This document shows positions 1 to 6,517 of a stretch of 6,896 bases of DNA, piece after piece. Every line of letters starts with the position of its first letter. Position 1 is the first letter of the stretch. Source of the stretch: Mesorhizobium sp. (GTDB lineage: Bacteria > Pseudomonadota > Alphaproteobacteria > Rhizobiales > Rhizobiaceae); NCBI GenBank assembly GCA_030698645.1, contig JAUYMV010000491.1, positions 1 through 6,896 on the forward strand, written 5' to 3'. Under the pieces are notes generated by a model that saw only the letters and a list, made by a program, of their open reading frames with translations, did not search any database and had not been told where the DNA came from. The position numbers and the translations under genes were made by a program.

Positions 1-2
1 CC

Positions 3-398
3 TCCGCCGGCGCCTGGCCCGAATCGCCGGAAATGCGCCGCGCCCGCATCCGCGCCGATGCCACGGCCAACAGGGACACGCCCGGCTTCGAGCCGGAAGT
101 GGCGATGACCATCCAGCCGGCGAGGCAGACGGTTCGCCGCACCAGGGGCGATGACCTGAATCTCGACGGCACTCCGATTTCGACCGCCGCGCAGCGCGCC
201 GAGTTCAATCGCCGCCTCGTCGAAAACAATCAGGGCCTTCCCACCAACCGCCGCTATCTGAGCGAGCCGCCGCTCGAATACCGTGCGCCCGCCGCGACGG
301 CTGCCGTCGGCGACGTCGGCGAGGACGAATGGAAGAAGGACCGCCGCCGCAAGGGCCCCGGCAAGAAGAGCGGCTGGCGCGATCTCTGGCCGTTCTAG
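3..398 (+). CDS. 3' end of an unidentified protein gene (5' end lies outside the window)
   Basis: I do not recognise this protein. The frame is open with strongly GC-ending codons from base 3 to the TAG at 396-398, so this is probably the C-terminal part of a longer gene. The ATG at 33 has no properly spaced ribosome binding site and is unlikely to be the real start. The visible part (about 131 residues) is hydrophilic and rich in Arg, Ala and Pro. It has no membrane segment, no catalytic motif I can name, and low-complexity character. It ends in a very basic stretch (KKDRRRKGPGKKSG) followed by a short aromatic tail, WRDLWPF. A basic tail with terminal aromatic residues could contact nucleic acid or membrane, but that is speculation. 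It converges on tadA with a 22-base gap. Confidence 0.6.
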   Translation, partial: SAGAWPESPEMRRARIRADATANRDTPGFEPEVAMTIQPARQTVRRTRGDDLNLDGTPISTAAQRAEFNRRLVENNQGLPTNRRYLSEPPLEYRAPAATAAVGDVGEDEWKKDRRRKGPGKKSGWRDLWPF

Positions 399-420
399 GC
401 AGCCTCCGCCGGGACCCGCG

Positions 421-873
421 CTACTCGGCGCGCTTCAGCCGGAAAAACGCACGTAGCAGGCCGGCCGATTCGGTTTCCGCCATTCCCGGATAGATTTCAG
501 GCGCATGATGGCAGGTCGGCTGCGCGAAGAATCGCCCGCCGCTGACGACCGCGCCGCCCTTTTCGTCGGTGGCGCCGAAATAGAGCCGCCGCAACCGCGC
601 GAAGGAAACCGCCGCCGCGCACATGGCGCACGGCTCCAGCGTCACGTAGAGGTCGGCGTCCGTCAGGCGTTCGGAGCGGATTTCCGCACAGGCCATCCGG
701 ATGGCGAGCATTTCGGCATGCGCGGTCGGGTCGTTCAGTTCGCGGGTGCGGTTGCCCGCGCGTGCCAGGATACGCCCGCCGCGCACGACGACCGCGCCGA
801 CCGGCACCTCGCCGCGGGACGCGGCGGCGCTGGCTTCGGCGAGGGCCTCTGACATGAAATCGGGACGGTTCAA
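421..873 (-). CDS. tadA: tRNA-specific adenosine deaminase TadA
   Basis: TadA deaminates adenosine 34 to inosine in the anticodon wobble position, classically of tRNA-Arg(ACG), letting one tRNA read several codons; it acts in the cytoplasm as a homodimer. The 150-residue protein has the cytidine/deoxycytidylate deaminase fold signature: EVPVGAVVV (22-30), the zinc and proton-shuttle motif HAE (His52, Glu54), and PCAMC (81-85) with zinc ligands Cys82 and Cys85. Asn41 and the NDPTAHAE context are typical of TadA rather than other deaminases. Length is close to the family norm (E. coli about 167). The chosen start is TTG at 873, preceded by GGCGGGA about 7 bases upstream. The alternative ATG at 855 (six residues shorter) has no Shine-Dalgarno sequence in front, though the first six residues are not needed for the domain. 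The gene is divergent from rluB and convergent with the gene at 3-398. Confidence 0.95.
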   Translation of the reverse strand: MNRPDFMSEALAEASAAASRGEVPVGAVVVRGGRILARAGNRTRELNDPTAHAEMLAIRMACAEIRSERLTDADLYVTLEPCAMCAAAVSFARLRRLYFGATDEKGGAVVSGGRFFAQPTCHHAPEIYPGMAETESAGLLRAFFRLKRAE

Positions 874-951
874 GCTGGTTTCCCGCCGGACATTTATCTC
901 GCGCCGGACTGGCGTAGCTGTTAATTACCTGCCCGGAGAGGCAAAGGCCAC
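874..951. promoter_or_regulatory. Divergent intergenic region between tadA and rluB
   Basis: This 78-base spacer must hold the start signals of both tadA (leftward) and rluB (rightward). For rluB, GGAGAGG at 935-941 lies 10 bases before the ATG at 952, and AAAGG at 943-947 lies 4 bases before it. For tadA, the minus strand carries GGCGGGA before the TTG at 873. It also has a TTAACA (plus 919-924) that could serve as a -35 and a GATAAA (plus 893-898) that could serve as a -10. Their 20-base spacing is too long for a good sigma-70 promoter, so this pairing is weak. The AT-rich patch TTAATTA at 921-927 is the most melt-prone stretch locally. No clear inverted-repeat operator was seen. Confidence 0.35.
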
Positions 952-3099
952 ATGAGCGACGAACGCAAGCGATTTCCGGGTAAACGCGGCCCCGGCGCCC
1001 CCGGCGGCAAGCCGGGCGACGCCCCGAGAAGCGGACCGGCGAAGGCCGGCGCCGGCGGCAAGCCGGCATGGAAGAAGGACGCCAAGCCGGCCTGGAAGAA
1101 GGACGGCAAGCCGGCGTCTTCCGAGAAGCGCGCCACCACGCCGCGCGCCGGCGGCGCCGCGCCCGAGAAGCGCGAATACCGTCCGCGCCGCGACGACGCG
1201 CCGTCGGGCGATGCCCCCAAGCGCAGCCATGAGCCGCGCGCCGAGGGCGCGCCGGAGCGCGAGCGAACCGGCAAGCCGTTCCGCAAGCCCGAGACCGGCC
1301 GCGCCTTCGCCAAGTCGGCGCCCGGCGAAAAGCCGTTCGGCGCCCGCGATGCATCGGCCAAGCCCTATCGTAAGCCTTCGGGCGACAAGCCGTTCCGCCC
1401 GCGCCCCGACGGCGACAAGCCGTTTCGCAAGTTCGATGGCGACGCAAAACCCTTCCGCCAACGCGACGACGATGCGCGACCCGCGCGGGCTGCCGCTGCG
1501 AGCACCGGCGAGAAGCGCGCCTACACGCCGAGACGCGACGACGCTCCGTCGGGCGAGAAGCGAGCTTATACGCCACGCCGCGAGGGCGGCGACGAGCGTC
1601 CGTTCCGCAAGCCCGACGGTGACAGGCCGTTCCGGGCGACCGGCGACAAGCCCTACCGCAAGCCGGAGGGTGACCGTCCGTTCCGCAAGCCGGACGGCGA
1701 CAAGCCTTTCCGTCCGCGTCCCGATGGCGACAAGCCCTTCCGCGCGCGCTCCGACGGCGACAAGCCGTTCCGTGGCCGCCCGGACAGCGATGGTCCGAAG
1801 CGCTTCGGCGCAGGCTCCGACCGCCCGCGTCCGTCGTCCGCCCGCCTATCCGTGCGCGACGAGGCCGCGCCCGAGGAGGGCGAGCGCATCGCCAAGCGGC
1901 TCGCCCGCGCCGGCATCTCGTCGCGCCGCGACGCCGAGGAGATGATCGCGGCCGGCCGCGTCAAGGTGAACGGCAAGGTGCTCGCCTCGCCGGCCTTCAA
2001 TGTCGGCCCCGACGATGCGATCCATGTCGACAACGAATTGATCCCCGCGATCGAGCGGACGCGGCTCTTCCTGTTCAACAAGCCGTCCGGCGTGGTCACC
2101 ACCAATCGCGATCCGGAAGGCCGCCGGACCGTGTTCGACGTCCTTCCCGCAGGCCTGCCGCGCCTGATCACCATCGGCCGCCTCGACATCAACACCGAAG
2201 GTCTGATGCTGCTGACCAATGATGGCGGGCTTGCGCGCGTGCTCGAACTGCCATCGACCGGCTGGATGCGCCGCTACCGCGCCCGCGTGCACGGACGCGT
2301 CGACGAAAACGCCCTGAAGGGGCTGCGCGACGGCGTCGCGGTCGACGGCGTGTTCTACGGCTCGATCGAGGCCAGTCTCGAACGCGAGCAGGGCTCCAAC
2401 GCATGGCTGATGCTCGGCCTGCGCGAAGGCAAGAACCGCGAAGTGAAGAACGTGCTCGGCTCGCTCGGCCTTGAGGTCTCGCGCCTGATCCGCATCTCCT
2501 ACGGTCCTTTCCAGCTCGGCGAACTCGCCGACGGTGCGGTGCAGGAGCTAAACGGAAAGACGCTGCGCGACCAGTTGGGCGAACGCCTGATCGAGGAATC
2601 GGGCGCCAATTTCGAGGCGCCGATCACCACGGAGTTCTCCAACAAGCCTGTCGTGCGCGAGCGCGAGTGGGCCGCGCCCGCGCCTCGGCCGCGCGAGCCG
2701 CGCACGGAAGCCGGCGAGGGCGGCCTGATCAAGAACCGCAAGCGCGACCAGGAGCGCCACCGCGAGGACATGCTGGGTCGCCTGACCACCAAGCGTCCGC
2801 CGGGGCCGCGCGGGCCCAAGCGCGGCGACAAGAAGGAAGAAAAGCCCTACGAACCACCCCGCTCCCGTTCGTCCAATGTCTGGATGGCGTCGGGCGCCCG
2901 GCCGGTCGGCAAGAAGGCCGAGGCCGCGGAGGGCGCCGACGAACGCAAGCCGCGCACGCGGGCGCCGGGCGGCGACGATCGTCGTCCCTCGGGCAAGCCC
3001 GGCGGCACGGAGGGGCTGCGCAAGCCGAGGCCCGCTTCGCCATCCGGCGATGGCGCCAAGCCGGCCTATCGTCCGCGCGGCCCGCGCAAGGGCAGTTGA
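952..3099 (+). CDS. rluB: RluB/RsuA-family 23S rRNA pseudouridine synthase with long repetitive basic extensions
   Basis: Enzymes of this family isomerise a uridine in rRNA to pseudouridine; RluB modifies U2605 of 23S rRNA, RsuA U516 of 16S rRNA. The core occupies about residues 310-550 of 715. An S4 RNA-binding domain (about 310-360, with RIAKRLARAGISSRR) is followed by the synthase domain with KPSG (377-380), the catalytic motif GRLDINTEGL (409-418, nucleophile Asp412) and the EGKNREVKN motif (492-500). Around this lie about 300 N-terminal residues built from GDKPFRxRPD-like repeats and about 150 C-terminal basic residues, both probably disordered. E. coli RluB has about 290 residues, so over half of this protein is extension; such tails occur in alphaproteobacterial homologues. 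The ATG at 952 is the first start and has GGAGAGG upstream. The stop overlaps the rsmD start by one base. Assignment to RluB rather than RsuA or RluE rests on family feel, not on a tree. Confidence 0.9.
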   Translation: MSDERKRFPGKRGPGAPGGKPGDAPRSGPAKAGAGGKPAWKKDAKPAWKKDGKPASSEKRATTPRAGGAAPEKREYRPRRDDAPSGDAPKRSHEPRAEGAPERERTGKPFRKPETGRAFAKSAPGEKPFGARDASAKPYRKPSGDKPFRPRPDGDKPFRKFDGDAKPFRQRDDDARPARAAAASTGEKRAYTPRRDDAPSGEKRAYTPRREGGDERPFRKPDGDRPFRATGDKPYRKPEGDRPFRKPDGDKPFRPRPDGDKPFRARSDGDKPFRGRPDSDGPKRFGAGSDRPRPSSARLSVRDEAAPEEGERIAKRLARAGISSRRDAEEMIAAGRVKVNGKVLASPAFNVGPDDAIHVDNELIPAIERTRLFLFNKPSGVVTTNRDPEGRRTVFDVLPAGLPRLITIGRLDINTEGLMLLTNDGGLARVLELPSTGWMRRYRARVHGRVDENALKGLRDGVAVDGVFYGSIEASLEREQGSNAWLMLGLREGKNREVKNVLGSLGLEVSRLIRISYGPFQLGELADGAVQELNGKTLRDQLGERLIEESGANFEAPITTEFSNKPVVREREWAAPAPRPREPRTEAGEGGLIKNRKRDQERHREDMLGRLTTKRPPGPRGPKRGDKKEEKPYEPPRSRSSNVWMASGARPVGKKAEAAEGADERKPRTRAPGGDDRRPSGKPGGTEGLRKPRPASPSGDGAKPAYRPRGPRKGS
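1060..1107 (+). repeat. Two-copy 24-bp tandem repeat inside rluB
   Basis: Copies at 1060-1083 and 1084-1107 differ at only 2 of 24 positions and encode KPAWKKDA and KPAWKKDG. A partial third copy (AAGCCGGCG, KPA) follows at 1108-1116. The unit is in frame, so copy changes leave the gene intact. Confidence 0.8.
1270..1785 (+). repeat. In-frame degenerate repeat array (GDKPFR-type units) in rluB
   Basis: About thirteen units of roughly 9-11 residues follow the pattern G-D/E-K/R-P-F/Y-R-K/P/A-R/P-x-D. Examples are GDKPFRPRPD at 1381 and 1696, GDKPFRARSD at 1726 and GDKPFRGRPD at 1756. The array is interrupted around 1504-1587 by a second repeat type, EKRAYTPRR, whose relative EKREYRPRRDDAPSG lies at 1165-1209. 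Unit length and codon use vary, so this is a protein-coding low-complexity array, not a CRISPR or a DNA satellite. Confidence 0.85.
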
Positions 3100-3662
3100 T
3101 GCGCATCGTCGGCGGCGAGTTCCGCGGACGAACGCTTCTCGCGCCGCGCTCGAACGACATCCGTCCGACGAGCGATCGCACCCGCGAGGCGGTGTTCAAT
3201 GTTCTGGCGCACCGCTTTCCCGACCGGCTCGAAGGCCAGCGCGTGCTCGATCTCTTTGCCGGCACCGGGGCGCTCGGCCTCGAAGCCATCTCGCGCGGCG
3301 CGTCGTTCTGCCTGTTCATCGAGGAATCGGCCGAGGGCCGCGGCCTGGTGCGCAACAATGTCGAAGCGATGGGACTGCTGGGGCGGACAAAGCTGTTTCG
3401 CCGCGACGCGACCGCGCTCGGGCCGGCCGGCACGGTGGCGCCCTTCGGCCTCGTCTTCGCCGACCCGCCCTATGGCAAGGGCCTTGGCGAAAAGGCGCTT
3501 CGGTCGGCGCTGTCCGGCGGCTGGCTGGCCCCGGACGCGCTCTGCGTCGTCGAGGAATCGGCCGATGCGCCGTTCGAGCCCGGCGAGGCGTTCTCGGTGG
3601 TCGACGAGCGCGCCTATGGCGATACCGTGGTGCGGTTTGTCGAACTGGCCGCGCCGCGCTAG
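3099..3662 (+). CDS. rsmD: 16S rRNA (guanine(966)-N2)-methyltransferase RsmD
   Basis: RsmD uses S-adenosylmethionine to methylate N2 of G966 in 16S rRNA, near the P site, during small-subunit assembly. The 187-residue product is close to the E. coli length (198). It opens with the family hallmark MRIVGGEFRGR followed by RPTSDRTREAVFNVL (22-36). It then shows the Rossmann-fold SAM-binding motif VLDLFAGTGALGLEA (49-63), an acidic motif II region FIEES (73-77) and the catalytic motif IV DPPY (122-125), typical of N2-guanine methyltransferases. The ATG at 3099 overlaps the rluB stop as TGATG, and AAGGG inside the rluB end lies 6 bases upstream. Translation is therefore probably coupled to rluB, which is a logical pairing of two rRNA-modifying enzymes. 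The frame is open further upstream, but that is only rluB sequence in a second frame. Confidence 0.95.
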   Translation: MRIVGGEFRGRTLLAPRSNDIRPTSDRTREAVFNVLAHRFPDRLEGQRVLDLFAGTGALGLEAISRGASFCLFIEESAEGRGLVRNNVEAMGLLGRTKLFRRDATALGPAGTVAPFGLVFADPPYGKGLGEKALRSALSGGWLAPDALCVVEESADAPFEPGEAFSVVDERAYGDTVVRFVELAAPR

Positions 3663-3726
3663 TTTCCCGCTTCGCCACAGTGCGGCCAAGACGGCGTTGC
3701 AGTTTGCCCGCATCGGCAGGGTTCCC

Positions 3727-3733
3727 GGAAGGA
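3727..3733 (+). promoter_or_regulatory. Ribosome binding site that argues for a TTG start at 3741
   Basis: GGAAGGA ends one base before the ATG at 3735, too close for normal initiation, but lies 7 bases before the in-frame TTG at 3741. No other Shine-Dalgarno-like sequence is evident just upstream. The rest of the 72-base gap after rsmD (3663-3734) shows no convincing terminator or promoter. Confidence 0.5.
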
Positions 3734-3734
3734 T

Positions 3735-5138
3735 ATGCGATTGGCTCTCGACAAGGATCTCCCCGGCTGGCGCAAGGCCATTCTCGCGCTCGCCGCCTCG
3801 GCAATGCTCTGGTGGACGGCCGTTCCGGCATCGGCCGAATCGGTTCCGGCCGCCCAGGCCATCGCCGATTTCAAGCTCGACAACGGGCTGGAGGTCGTCG
3901 TGATCCCAGACCGGCGGGCGCCCGTGGTGACGCACATGCTGTGGTACAAGGTCGGCGGCGCCGACGAGGCGCCGGGCAAGTCGGGCATCGCGCATTTCTT
4001 CGAGCACCTGATGTTCAAGGGCACCAAGACCACGCCGCAGGGCGAGTTCTCGCTCAAGGTCGCCGAAATCGGCGGCTCCGAGAACGCCTTCACCTCGAAC
4101 GACTACACCGCCTATTACCAGCAGGTGTCGCCCGACGCGCTCGCCACGATGATGGCGCTCGAGGCGGACCGCATGCGCAACCTGATCCTGACCGACGAGG
4201 TCATCGGGCCGGAGCGCGACGTCATCCTCGAGGAGCGCGGTTCGCGCGTCGAGAACGATCCGGGCAGCCTGCTCAGCGAGGAGATTGACGCGACGCTCTA
4301 CCAGAACCATCCCTACCGCATCCCGGTGATCGGTTGGCTGCACGAGATCGAACAGTTGAACCGCCTCGACGCGACCGCCTTCTACGATCGCTTCTACGCG
4401 CCCAACAACGCCGTGCTGGTGGTCGCGGGCGACGTCGACGCGGCGACCGTGCGGACGCTGGCCGAGGCGACCTATGGCCAGGTGCCGCGCGGTCCGGTGC
4501 TGCCGCCGCGCGTCCGCCCGAGGGAGCCGGAGCAGAACACCGCGCGCACCGTCACGCTGCGCGATGCGCGCGTGTCGCAGCCGAGCTACCAGCGGTCCTG
4601 GGTAGTGCCGTCCTATACGAGCGGCACCCGCGAGGGTCTGGCGGGTGAGTCCGAGGCGCTCGATCTGTTGTCCGAAATCCTCGGCGGCGGCCTCCGCAGC
4701 CGGCTGCACCAGGAACTGGTCGTCAAGCAGGGCATCGCATCGTCGGCCGGCGCCTACTATCAAGGCACCACGCTCGACGATACCGACATCACCGTCTACG
4801 GCTCTCCGCGCGGCAGCGCGACGCTGAAGGATGTCGAGACCGCGGTCGATGCCGAGATCGCCAGACTGATCGCGGAGGGCGTCACCGACGCCGAACTCGG
4901 ACGCGCCAAGAACCGCTTCCTGCGCAGTCTGATCTTCGCCCGCGACAGCCAGGCCGGGATGGCGCGCATCTACGGGTCGACCTTGACCACCGGCGGCACG
5001 ATCGGCGACATCGATGCGTGGCCGGAGCGCATCCGCGCCGTAACCGCGGCGGACATCCAGGCGGTCGCGAAGAAGTATCTGGATGCCAGCCGGTCGGTGA
5101 CCGGCTACCTGCTTCCCGCCGAAGGCGATGCAGGATGA
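3735..5138 (+). CDS. M16 family zinc metallopeptidase, catalytic (HxxEH) subunit, exported
   Basis: This is the zinc-bearing half of a probable two-protein M16B peptidase (pitrilysin/mitochondrial processing peptidase family). The 467-residue product starts with a Sec signal peptide: a charged start, a hydrophobic core around [13 protein letters not shown] and a likely cut after PASA (about residue 34), so it should act in the periplasm. The zinc motif HFFEH is at 87-91, and the downstream zinc ligand Glu167 sits in VILEERGS at the family spacing of 76 from His91. The rest is the paired alpha/beta M16 fold (N-terminal peptidase domain to about 235, then the C-terminal domain). The R/Y pair expected in the C-terminal domain is absent: the aligned positions are Val329 and Ser336. 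The annotated start is the first ATG; TTG at 3741 fits the ribosome binding site better. Its stop overlaps the next gene as ATGA. Substrate unknown. Confidence 0.9.
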   Translation: MRLALDKDLPGWRKAILALAASAMLWWTAVPASAESVPAAQAIADFKLDNGLEVVVIPDRRAPVVTHMLWYKVGGADEAPGKSGIAHFFEHLMFKGTKTTPQGEFSLKVAEIGGSENAFTSNDYTAYYQQVSPDALATMMALEADRMRNLILTDEVIGPERDVILEERGSRVENDPGSLLSEEIDATLYQNHPYRIPVIGWLHEIEQLNRLDATAFYDRFYAPNNAVLVVAGDVDAATVRTLAEATYGQVPRGPVLPPRVRPREPEQNTARTVTLRDARVSQPSYQRSWVVPSYTSGTREGLAGESEALDLLSEILGGGLRSRLHQELVVKQGIASSAGAYYQGTTLDDTDITVYGSPRGSATLKDVETAVDAEIARLIAEGVTDAELGRAKNRFLRSLIFARDSQAGMARIYGSTLTTGGTIGDIDAWPERIRAVTAADIQAVAKKYLDASRSVTGYLLPAEGDAG

Positions 5139-6517
5139 TCGCGAAGGGCAATTTCATGCACATGATCCAATTTCCGCCGCGCGCCTTCGGCTCGGCCGTC
5201 CTGATCGCCGTTCTGATGGCATTCTGCGTCCTGCCGGCGCGTGCCGGGGTCGAGATCCAGGACGTCACCTCGCCGCAGGGCGTCAAGGCGTGGCTTGTCG
5301 AGGACTACAGCGTGCCGATCGTGTCGATCCGCTTCGCCTTCAAGGGCGGCTCGACGCAGGACCCGGCCGGCAAGGAGGGCCTCGCCAATCTGATGACAGG
5401 CCTGTTTGACGAGGGCGCCGGCGATCTCGACAGCGATACGTTCCAACTTCGGCTCGACGATGCAGGCTCGGAAATGAGCTTTTCCGCCGGCTACGACCAG
5501 GTAAGCGGTTCGATGCGCATGCTGGCCGAGACGCAGGACGAAGCGTTTGCCCTGCTGCGCATGGCCATCCTGACGCCGCGCTTCGATCCGGCGCCGGTCA
5601 ATCGCATCCGCGACCAGATCGTGGCCGGTATCGAGGCCGGCGCGCTCGATCCGGCGACGAAGAGCGACATCGCCTGGGCGGAAGCGCTCTATGACGGTCA
5701 CCCCTATGCGCGGCGCGACGAGGGCACGGCGGCGACGCTGGCGTCGATCACCCCGGCCGATCTGAAGGCGTTTCACGCCCGCACCTTTGCGCGCTCCAAT
5801 CTCGTCGTCGGCGTGGTCGGCGCGATCGACGCCGAAACGCTCGGGCGTAGGCTTGACGAACTCTTCGCCAGCCTGCCCGCCGAAGCGGAACTCGTGCCGG
5901 TCCCGCGGGCCGACATCAAGCTCGGGCAGGAGATTCGCGTCGACTACGACCTGCCGCAAACCACGCTGCAGCTCGCCTATCCAGGCATCGAACGCAACGA
6001 TCCGCAGTTCTTCGCCGCCTATCTGATGAACCACATCCTCGGCGGCGGCACGTTCTCGTCCTGGCTGTTCAACGAGATCCGCGAGAAGCGCGGGCTTGCC
6101 TATGGCATCGGCTCGTCGCTGGCCAACCGGGAATATTCGTCGGCGCTGGTGATCGGCACCGCCACCCGTTCCGACCGTGCCGCCGAGGCGCTCGAACTTA
6201 TCCGCGCCGAGGTCCGGCGCATGGCGGAAACCGGACCGACCGAGGCGGAGCTCGACTTCGCCAAGAAATATGTCACCGGCGCCTATGCGATCAACAATCT
6301 AGACTCCTCGGCGGCAATCGCCCGCACGCTGGTCGAGCTGCAGATCGACGGGCTCGGCATCGACTACATCGACCGCCGCAGCGGGCTGATTGCCGCGGTG
6401 ACGCTCGACGAGGTCAAGGCGGCCGCGAAGCGCCTGCTGACGACCGAGCCGGCCGTGATGATCGTCGGTCCGGCTGCGAAGGCGGCGCCCGCGCCATCGA
6501 GCGGGGCCATCCAGTGA
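5135..6517 (+). CDS. M16 family protein without zinc motif (R/Y-bearing partner subunit), exported
   Basis: This 460-residue protein has the M16 fold but no HxxEH. Where its neighbour has HFFEH it has NLMTG (residues 85-89), so all three motif positions are changed (Asn85, Thr88, Gly89). The C-terminal domain keeps [17 protein letters not shown], with Arg316 and Tyr323 seven residues apart, like the R/Y substrate-binding pair of M16 enzymes such as insulin-degrading enzyme. This matches known bacterial M16B heterodimers, where one subunit supplies zinc and the other R/Y. A signal peptide is present (hydrophobic [16 protein letters not shown], likely cut after ARA near residue 37); no lipobox precedes the Cys. 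ATG at 5135 overlaps the previous stop (ATGA) and has GAAGG 9 bases upstream. ATG at 5156 also has a good site (GAAGGG, 7 bases), so the start is ambiguous by seven residues. The peptidase domain may help shape the shared chamber. Confidence 0.9.
   Translation: MIAKGNFMHMIQFPPRAFGSAVLIAVLMAFCVLPARAGVEIQDVTSPQGVKAWLVEDYSVPIVSIRFAFKGGSTQDPAGKEGLANLMTGLFDEGAGDLDSDTFQLRLDDAGSEMSFSAGYDQVSGSMRMLAETQDEAFALLRMAILTPRFDPAPVNRIRDQIVAGIEAGALDPATKSDIAWAEALYDGHPYARRDEGTAATLASITPADLKAFHARTFARSNLVVGVVGAIDAETLGRRLDELFASLPAEAELVPVPRADIKLGQEIRVDYDLPQTTLQLAYPGIERNDPQFFAAYLMNHILGGGTFSSWLFNEIREKRGLAYGIGSSLANREYSSALVIGTATRSDRAAEALELIRAEVRRMAETGPTEAELDFAKKYVTGAYAINNLDSSAAIARTLVELQIDGLGIDYIDRRSGLIAAVTLDEVKAAAKRLLTTEPAVMIVGPAAKAAPAPSSGAIQ

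Noticed and set aside
396..440. Bidirectional terminator between the convergent genes
   Set aside because: The 22-base gap is GC-rich, but I see no stem of convincing length and no T-run on either strand.
893..924. A sigma-70 promoter for tadA (TTAACA with GATAAA)
   Set aside because: The spacing is 20 bases and the -10 match is partial, so it is mentioned under the intergenic region but not called as a promoter.
497..1576. Minus-strand open frame (359 codons) spanning tadA in another frame and the rluB start
   Set aside because: It overlaps tadA out of frame and is dominated by Arg/Ala runs; it is a shadow frame.
1270..1785. Possible CRISPR or DNA satellite array
   Set aside because: Units are in frame, vary in length and codon use, and lack uniform spacers; the repeat exists at protein level.
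2667..3098. Upstream extension of rsmD into a 331-codon frame
   Set aside because: This part is rluB read in another frame; RsmD proteins start at MRIVGGEFRG, and the ATG at 3099 has a good ribosome binding site.
3066..4763. Long open frame on the minus strand (565 codons) across rsmD and the first M16 gene
   Set aside because: It lies opposite two confidently identified genes, is His/Arg/Gly/Ala-rich with no recognisable domain, and is explained by the scarcity of stops in GC-rich DNA.
5105..6034. Minus-strand open frame (309 codons) opposite the second M16 gene
   Set aside because: Its composition mirrors the sense codons, it shows no motif, and the sense-strand gene is clearly real.
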